Shown here: piece by piece, positions 58,152 to 64,000 of the stretch | Layout of the letters: the number at the start of each line of letters is the position of its first letter | Numbering within the stretch: position 1 is the stretch's first letter | Source of the DNA: Leptobrachium leishanense | Taxonomy: Eukaryota; Chordata; Amphibia; Anura; Megophryidae | Assembly (NCBI GenBank): GCA_009667805.1 | Contig: CM019066.1 | Span: 7,564,001-7,628,000, forward strand | Direction of reading: 5' to 3' | DNA: 64,000 bases | Notes under the pieces: model-generated | The model's input: only the letters and a program-made list of their open reading frames with translations | Told to the model about the DNA's origin: nothing | Databases searched by the model: none | Position numbers and translations under genes: made by a program

Positions 58152-58958
58152 CAGTGATGGCAAACATATGGCACGCATGCAACACCTAGCACGCTGGGCC
58201 GACTGTGTTGGCACGCGAGCCACAGGCTTGCCTCACTGCCGCATCCTTCCAGCGTGCGCTGGCAAATGATGTTCCCCCGGCCGCTTGTCGGAGTCCACCA
58301 GCTGCGATCTCGTGAGATGGCGGCGTTAACCCCGGAGTTAACCCCGGACTTCAACGAGCGGCCGGGGAACATCATTTGCCAGTGCGCATTGGGGAGGAAG
58401 AAGCATGTTGTGAGGCACCAGGAGGACCAAGTGAGCTGGGGGCCAATATCCATCCATGTGTGAACTGGGCCAATATCCATCCATGTGTGAACTGGGGGCC
58501 AACATACTTCCATGTGTGAGCTGGGGCACTATACATCCATGTGTGAGCTGGGGCAGTATACATCCATGTGTGAGCTGGGCAATATACATCCATGTGTGAG
58601 TTTGGGGCAATTATATCCATGTGTGAGCTGGGGCCAATATATAAATGTGATCCGGGGCCAATATATAAATGTGAGCTGGGGCCAATATATCAATGTGTTA
58701 GCTGGGGCCAATTATATCAATGTGTGAGCTTGGGGCAATTATATCAATGTGTGAGCTTGGGGCAATATATTCATCTTCTTATACTGTATTTTTCTTTTAA
58801 GACTTAAGCACATAATTAGTTCAGACAGTTGTATGAAGTGTTTTTTCTAAAATAAATCAGTATTCAGGTCTGTTTGTGGGGTTGGCACTTTGAGACACAT
58901 AAGTTGGTTCAGCGATCCAGTTTGGGCATTCGGGCTCAAAAAGGTTCGGCCATCCCTG
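58152..58958. mobile_element. hAT-type element with internal minisatellite
   Basis: Ends CAGTGATGGCAAAC and, inverted, CAGGGATGGCCGAACC. Exact 8-bp duplication GTCTATGG at 58144-58151 and 58959-58966. No transposase. The left part has an inverted pair GGCAAATGATGTTCCCCGGCC-like (58260-58380), the right part a 27-bp minisatellite. Confidence 0.9.
58434..58775. repeat. ~27-bp minisatellite
   Basis: About 12 units of GTGTGAGCTGGGGCAATATA followed by CATCCAT, diverging towards TATCAAT in the right half. Confidence 0.9.
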
Positions 58959-59030
58959 GTCTATGGAGTTAAGTTTACAGTAGCTTTGGTTAAGTTAGCA
59001 CCAGCTTTGGAATATGGCCCATTGTATTTG

Positions 59031-59195
59031 CATTGCTCCATAATTGGCTCACATTGTCAGTACTCGATATTAGGGTACCAGCAGGTGCTTTGCAGATCAA
59101 GTATACTCAGATTTGGTATTGTGGGGGTTAACGTTTCCCCATCCTGCACATCACTGCTGCATTTGAAGGGGTAGGGTCAGCTCTGAGTGGAGCCC
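59031..59195. other. Unclassified sequence
   Basis: Nothing recognised between the two nested elements. Confidence 0.5.
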
Positions 59196-59219
59196 CGTCC
59201 TACAAGAAAGCTCTCCACT

Positions 59220-60690
59220 CAATGAATTGGCCACCACACAGTCCAGACCTTAACCCCATTGAGAATCTTTGGGATGTGCTGGAGAAGACTTTACACAGTG
59301 TCTGACTATTAGAGGTGTTCACGGCTGGAAAATTTGTTTTGTTTCGTTTCAAATTAATTTTGTTTTCATTATTTTGTTTCAGATTTAATTTGGTATCGTA
59401 ATTTCGCTTTGTTTAGTTTAGTATACCGGATCACTTGATATAGTTGATATCGATAGTTGATATTGATTTGAATTTCGGATCACTAAATAAATCCCCAATT
59501 AATCAAATCCTGCTGTTAAAAGGCAAGCTAGGATTAAATCAGTACAAAAATGGGTAACAGTCGGCGCAGGTCAATTGCAAAAAGTGGACAAGCTGCAGCA
59601 GCAAAGATTCTTATATAATCGCTCCTACAGTATATACAATGTAGAATGTTTAGAGGAATAGATCTTCGCACTTGCAAATAGTCCAAACAATGCTCTTTTG
59701 GTTCCTTTATACGTTTACTATCAGGGCCATCACTGGGTCGTTTCCAAGTGGCCAAACCTCGCTTGATCATTGCAGCTCAATCCCTCCCAGAGTAAAAACC
59801 TATGCTTTGCTGCTCTGAACCTGCTTTCCTGAACCCACCAGATTCCTGTTCATCCTCCAAATCCTGCTCCAGTAACTTCATTTCCCATCATCCACAATAT
59901 CTTGCTCTGACACCAGTTTTACAGCAGCCGGGGGACGACTGAGAGCGCGTTCTCCTCCGTGAGTGGTGTGGACGTTGAAGAGACACGAGGCCTTCAAAGA
60001 ACAGTGTCAATGATCCGGCTAGAAGAACCAAGGGAAGCTCCATCCGAACTTGGAAAACGACCCAGTGATGGTCCTTGTAGTAACTGTATAAAGGAACCAA
60101 AAGAACATTGTCTGGACTATTTGCAAGCGCGAAGATCTATTCATCTAAGCTAGGATTAAATGTTGAACTATCCATTGTTATGAGGCCAACAGTCTAACGA
60201 TTCTGATTAATTTCATAATGCCATTTGCTTTAGTTAGTATGTGTATGTTGTGTATTGTAATTTAACATCGATTCGTTAGTTCATATCGAATCGAATTTCG
60301 TATCACCAAATACAATCCCAATTAATCAAATCCTGCTCAGGAATCATTTAATTAATGGCTCTCTAGTGAAACAGCATAACAAATCAATTCGATATATATA
60401 CCGTTTCTTTTTCGTTTAAATTAGGATCAAATCAATTCGATTTTTCGGAAGTACTTCTGAAATGCAAATTATCGAAATTTGTAACGAATTGCGATTCATT
60501 ACGAAACGAATGCACGCCTCTACGTCTGACTCCCATCATCAATACATGATCTTGGCCACAAACTACTGCAACTCTGGATGGAAATAAATGCTGTGACATT
60601 GCATGAGTTTATCAAAACAATGCCACGGTGACTGCATGCTGTAATTATAGCAAAAGACGATCTAACAAAATATTAGGCTGTGTGACTTTT
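59220..60690 (+). pseudogene. Tc1 transposase C-terminal remnant, interrupted
   Basis: NWPPHSPDLNPIENLWDVLE at about 59227-59285 carries the catalytic glutamate block. The hAT follows at 59308. After it, codons equivalent to the Tc1 tail continue (60532-60660) with stops. Confidence 0.78.
59308..60523. mobile_element. hAT-type element inside Tc1
   Basis: 8-bp duplication GTCTGACT at 59300-59307 and 60524-60531. Ends are TAGAGGTGTTCA and, inverted, TAGAGGCGTGCA. About 100 bases at 59650-59770 recur inverted at 60050-60150 (GAACCAAAAGAGCATTGT and GAACCAAAAGAACATTGT). A short TESAFSSVSGVD stretch (59939-59974) vaguely resembles the hAT dimerisation motif. Confidence 0.82.
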
Positions 60691-60708
60691 TTTTGGCCAG
60701 GAAATGTA

Positions 60709-61233
60709 CAGGTATATACATATTACAGTACATATCTACATGGAGATTCTGTGTACATTTTGCAGCTCCAGAGTATTCAAACAGCACAGTAAATAGTAAA
60801 GATATTATTATTACGATATATTAACTGATAAATACCTGTGAATTCTCAGATCACTGACCATGATTTTCAGTTCCATTGAACTGGATAAGAACAGAGAGCA
60901 GTCAATCGGATCATGAAGATGTTTTTTCTCTCGTATCTCTCATTTTTCAAAATTGTTATTCTTTATTTTAAAAAAAGTCTTTGGCCTTGTTTCTTTTACA
61001 TATGTATGCAGTTTAATTCTTATATTTTTCTCCCTAATACTGTATATTCTACTGAATATATTTACTATATTGATTTTAATCTTAATACACTTATAATGGA
61101 AAGTCTTCAATGTGAAAAAAGCTATACACAGGTTATTAATAATATACTTGAATACATTATTTTAATGCTTGCATATCATGTAACTCACTCGGGTGGTAAT
61201 AGATCTAAATCTGATGACGTTAAAATCTTAGGG
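60709..61233. other. Unclassified AT-rich sequence
   Basis: A 127-codon open frame (60913-61296) is AT-biased, runs into the next element and shows no domain. I do not call it a gene. Confidence 0.5.
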
Positions 61234-61829
61234 CTATATTACAATCTTCGCGCAAAAACCCTCACGCAAAGCGGGAATTTTTGCGCCAAGCGTTAAACTT
61301 TTGCACGCGCAAATCACCGCTGTAATTATCATTTACGCATTTTCATCTGGCAATCAATAACGCACGCAAACAGGACGCGGCCAAATGCTCGCACAGTACC
61401 GTTGCGCGCAAAAATCAGTGTGCGCACATTTTTTTTTACGCGATTCAGCCAATCAGAGTTAAGAACCACAATTATCTCACGTTAAATTTTTGCGCCGGCC
61501 AAAGTCAATCTGAGGATATATGCTGCATCAATAAAAAAAGCACGCACAACTTCTCCATTTTATTGGTTTGGTATGAGTAGAATGGGCAACTATACTTTGC
61601 TGCATTTTTTATTTTGGACTGGTGTATTTGGTTTCGGCCAGATTGTTCAGATTTGCCATTAACACCAGCTTTTAGGAGTTGCTAAAATAATGCGCGCAAC
61701 TGCTATGCGTTAATTACCGCAAAATCGATTGTAATACCATCCTCGTACCAACGCACATTCGCATTTGCGCTCACAATGTTAAGTATAGGACGCGCGACGT
61801 ACAGTAAGCTCGCGCAGGGTTCTGGCAGG
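61234..61829. mobile_element. CpG-rich palindromic element, copy 3, right end missing
   Basis: Left end GGGCTATATTACAATCTTCG, then GCGCAAAAACC and related text. TTCTCCATTTTATTGGTTTGG aligns with the other two copies. It is truncated near 61829. Confidence 0.78.
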
Positions 61830-61844
61830 TTAAAATCATTTTTT
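61830..61844. repeat. 15-bp target duplication, left copy
   Basis: TTAAAATCATTTTTT, repeated at 62893-62907, flanking the hammerhead-bearing element. Confidence 0.78.
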
Positions 61845-62892
61845 GAAATTATAGATAGAACCTTTGTAGCGCATCAAAAATAGATTTAAAGGTAGACTTC
61901 AACAAAGAGGTATATCAAACATAAAGTGCTTCAATCTTAAGGTGACAAATATTCAATCAATGTACACATATAAAAGTGCAATGTGCCATAGAACACAGTA
62001 AAGTGCAACAATATATAAAATTCCAGCAGTGCGATGGGTATAAGAGAGTCTATAATGTGCAACAGTGTCCAAATGTGCAAAATGTGCAAATCCAATGATA
62101 TCCAATACAACAGTATGAATACCAGTGGGAAAAATTCCTTAACATTTACTTCTCTTAATGTTCAAGCGATGTACAAATATAGTCCTCCTTTCTTGGTCTG
62201 TGTATCTCTTGCCGTCTCTCATTAGTGGAGAGGATAGCCAGAAAGGAGAAAAAAGTGAGAGAAAGAAGAAAAAAAAAAAAAAAGATTCGAGGGGAGAGAA
62301 AAAAGGAAGAAATAATCGTGCAGAAAATCCCAATTAAATATGGCAAATAAATCACTCGTAGGAATATGGAAACTTACATTTATTAGAGCCCAAAAAATCC
62401 CTGGCTCTAGGTTTAGGGGCTTCCAGCCATATAGAGGGTGGCGTATCCCTTCTTAAATCTTCAACTCTGGTTGCGATGGCTACAATAAGATAATAGGCAG
62501 CGCTCCCATAGTATATTACCGTATTATGATAAAGAGGTAATAATGTATTGAACTCACCAGATATGGAGCCTCTTCCACACAGGCTCACTCAATACAACAT
62601 CAGGTACACTATGGTGGATACCCCGAACCTCTTCCCAACCGTCTGAGGGACAGATATCAGGAGCTTTCAAGCGGTGGCAAGTATATATCCAAAGAGAGTA
62701 GTCAATAGAATATAAACCATATAAAATTTATTATGTATTAAAAAATTAAAAAATCAATTGCATATTAAAGAATGGACAGATGCGTTACCGAGACGCGTTT
62801 CGGCATTAACAGCCTTCCTCAGTCGGTATATTTAGGTGCACTATTGTCCAAAAAATCTCCAAACCCTCTCCATATATGTATATCTTTCTTCT
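61845..62892 (-). mobile_element. Hammerhead-bearing non-coding retroelement, single copy
   Basis: 1048 bp between exact 15-bp direct repeats. The hammerhead-like motif on the minus strand lies 64 bases from the right end, so the 5' end is at 62892. Further along the minus strand, GAGGCTCCATATCTGGTGAGTT parallels GGCTCCAGCATTGGTGAGTT in the palindrome at 18978-21583, and TTGCAC-rich text and a GCGC near the 3' end are shared. No protein coding. It is probably a non-autonomous Penelope-like element. Confidence 0.75.
62786..62828 (-). ncRNA. Hammerhead-like ribozyme motif
   Basis: On the minus strand: stem I TACCGA (62828-62823), core CTGAGGA (62822-62816; one base unlike the CTGATGA consensus), an extra A, stem II GGC/GCC around a 7-base loop, GAAA, CGC, cleavage triplet GTC (62794-62792), and stem I partner TCGGTA (62791-62786). 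Stem I differs in sequence from the motif at 20256-20302 but pairs perfectly in both. Confidence 0.6.
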
Positions 62893-63336
62893 TTAAAATC
62901 ATTTTTTTCTTTTTTCTGTAACAGATCTTTATATTATCATTCATTGGATCTTATATGTAAATTCCAGATATTTTTGTTCATTAATTTTTTTTGCAAACAG
63001 CGTTTCAATTTTGACACTTTCAATCAAATTCCTTTTTGGGTTTTTTAACCCCATTCGTCGGCTTGTCGGCTTTTTCCAGCGGTTGTCTGCTCTGTGATCG
63101 TCGGTTCGGTGGCTTTTTCCCAAAGTGTTCGGCATGTTTTATGTGGCGGTTCTGGTGGGTTTTCAGTGGGATTTCGGCAGGTTTGGGGCGGATTTTCGCT
63201 GCACTCTGGAGACCCTGCAGTGAATGCTGAATACACCGCAGGGTGGGGAACTTTATTCCCCAAAGTGTAGTAAAGTGCGGGGAACTAGAGAGCACCGAAA
63301 TGTCGGCGACATTTTGGTGCTCTCTGAATAACCCCC
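62893..63336. mobile_element. CAGGGTTATTCA-family MITE, right half
   Basis: CTGTAACAGATC, TTATCATTCATTGGATCTTA and CCCCATTCGTCGGCTTGTCGG follow the family order, ending TGCTCTCTGAATAACCCCC at about 63336. The left half was lost before the hammerhead element inserted. Confidence 0.78.
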
Positions 63337-64000
63337 ATAGACTTTTTTCTCCCAAAGGCTGAAAAAATTATACGTGAGATGCAAATTAATACACTTATTA
63401 AGTAGCTTTATGTATTTGCAGAAAAACAGTATAAGCAGAAAAAAATAGATATATTGGACAGCCTTGAATACATTTGCTATTCGGCTTTTTATAATTCCAA
63501 AAATAAATCAGTGTAGGAAATAGTATTACTTTTTTATGAATGCATTTTTTCATTAGAAAGTGCAAATTGAAGTTGTATGTGTTGTGCGGAATAGAAAAAA
63601 CCTGGCATGAGTTTTTTATTTAAGAAGAACGGAAATGTGTTGTTTTCAGACGCTTAAAGGTCTTGGGAGAATTGTTGGCAGGTTTTCAAATGTGCTAATC
63701 TTGATATATTTATGCCTGTCGAAAATAAGTTAATAAGCTGTCTAACACACCCCTATAGCAACTGTCTCTGCAGGCTGTTATGTACTTGAAAAATACAGGT
63801 TGTTGTTTTTTTTTCTGATAGATTTGCTGATTACAAAATGTTACTTAAGCAAATAGTTCTATTTTTTCCTAAATATATTCTACGAAACATTTTAATTATT
63901 TTATTGCAGCTGTGTTAGAGAAAAATAATATATTTCAAGGTTTTGAGGGATCTATCCAAAGACTTTCGATAATACACATGCAATGGATTATTTTGATGTT
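63337..64000. other. Unclassified AT-rich sequence
   Basis: No gene or repeat recognised up to the window edge. Confidence 0.5.

Larger units (their letters stand above)
58095..59030. mobile_element. Palindromic MITE (as 55464) split by a hAT
   Basis: ATAGTTGGTGCTAACATAACC at 58092-58112 and GGTTAAGTTAGCACCAGC at 58988-59005 are the two arms; a hAT occupies 58152-58958. The right end reads AATATGGCCCAT. Confidence 0.75.
59196..60706 (+). mobile_element. Tc1-like fragment split by a hAT
   Basis: The left piece 59196-59299 and right piece 60532-60706 are the C-terminal transposase region and the right terminal repeat, ending GGCCAGGAAATG followed by TA. It belongs to the same subfamily as 1-488. 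Confidence 0.82.

Noticed and set aside
60913..61296. 127-aa plus-strand ORF
   Set aside because: Low-complexity AT-rich codons (F, Y, I, N) running into a transposable element; consistent with a chance frame.

Overview
The window looks like intergenic DNA from a vertebrate genome with a very high repeat load, most likely an amphibian (frog). The reasons are the mix of repeats: CR1 and L2 LINEs with octamer or (AAT)n 3' tails, a chromodomain Ty3/Gypsy element, Tc1-like transposons with long inverted repeats, hAT elements with 8-bp target duplications, TTAA-flanked piggyBac-like elements, tRNA-derived SINEs and Penelope-type hammerhead motifs. The organism is inferred; no host exon, rRNA or tRNA gene was recognised, and every protein similarity I can support belongs to a mobile element.

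Layout. 1-5.2 kb: a Tc1 fragment, a 1.2 kb TTAA element made of consecutive hairpins, a CR1 3' fragment and a MITE. 5.2-11.8 kb: one 5'-truncated CR1 (minus strand) interrupted by three precise insertions: a TTAA hairpin element, an L2 fragment, and a 3 kb hAT that itself carries a solo LTR. 12-16 kb: a MITE, about 2.5 kb unclassified, a SINE. 16.1-18.2 kb: a Tc1 with two frameshifts inside another Tc1. 19-21.6 kb: a 2.5 kb near-perfect palindrome flanked by a 15-bp target duplication, with a hammerhead-like motif in each arm. 24.6-30.7 kb: a young Ty3/Gypsy chromovirus (minus strand) with almost identical LTRs, nested in MITEs. 31.4-35 kb: CpG-rich palindromic elements and a possible solo LTR. 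35-37 kb: a CR1 copy with a 484-aa open reading frame. 37.5-41.7 kb: a SINE with a tiny hAT, then a MITE containing a hAT containing a second TTAA hairpin element. 43-52 kb: MITEs, a deleted Tc1, a decayed CR1 and a SINE. 52-55 kb: CpG-rich palindromic MITEs and a degenerate telomere-like repeat. 55.7-57.3 kb: a Tc1 with an intact 340-aa transposase. 57.5-64 kb: more nested elements, including a second hammerhead-bearing element, again with a 15-bp target duplication.

The biology is that of layered transposition. Many insertion junctions are clean enough to read the target duplications, so a relative order of insertion can be worked out. At least 16 full or partial copies of one MITE family (ends CAGGGTTATTCA) are present. 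The most interesting system is the pair of non-coding, hammerhead-bearing elements at 18978-21583 and 61845-62892: stem I of the ribozyme differs in sequence but stays paired between the two, both have exactly 15-bp target duplications, and one has integrated as a head-to-head inverted dimer.
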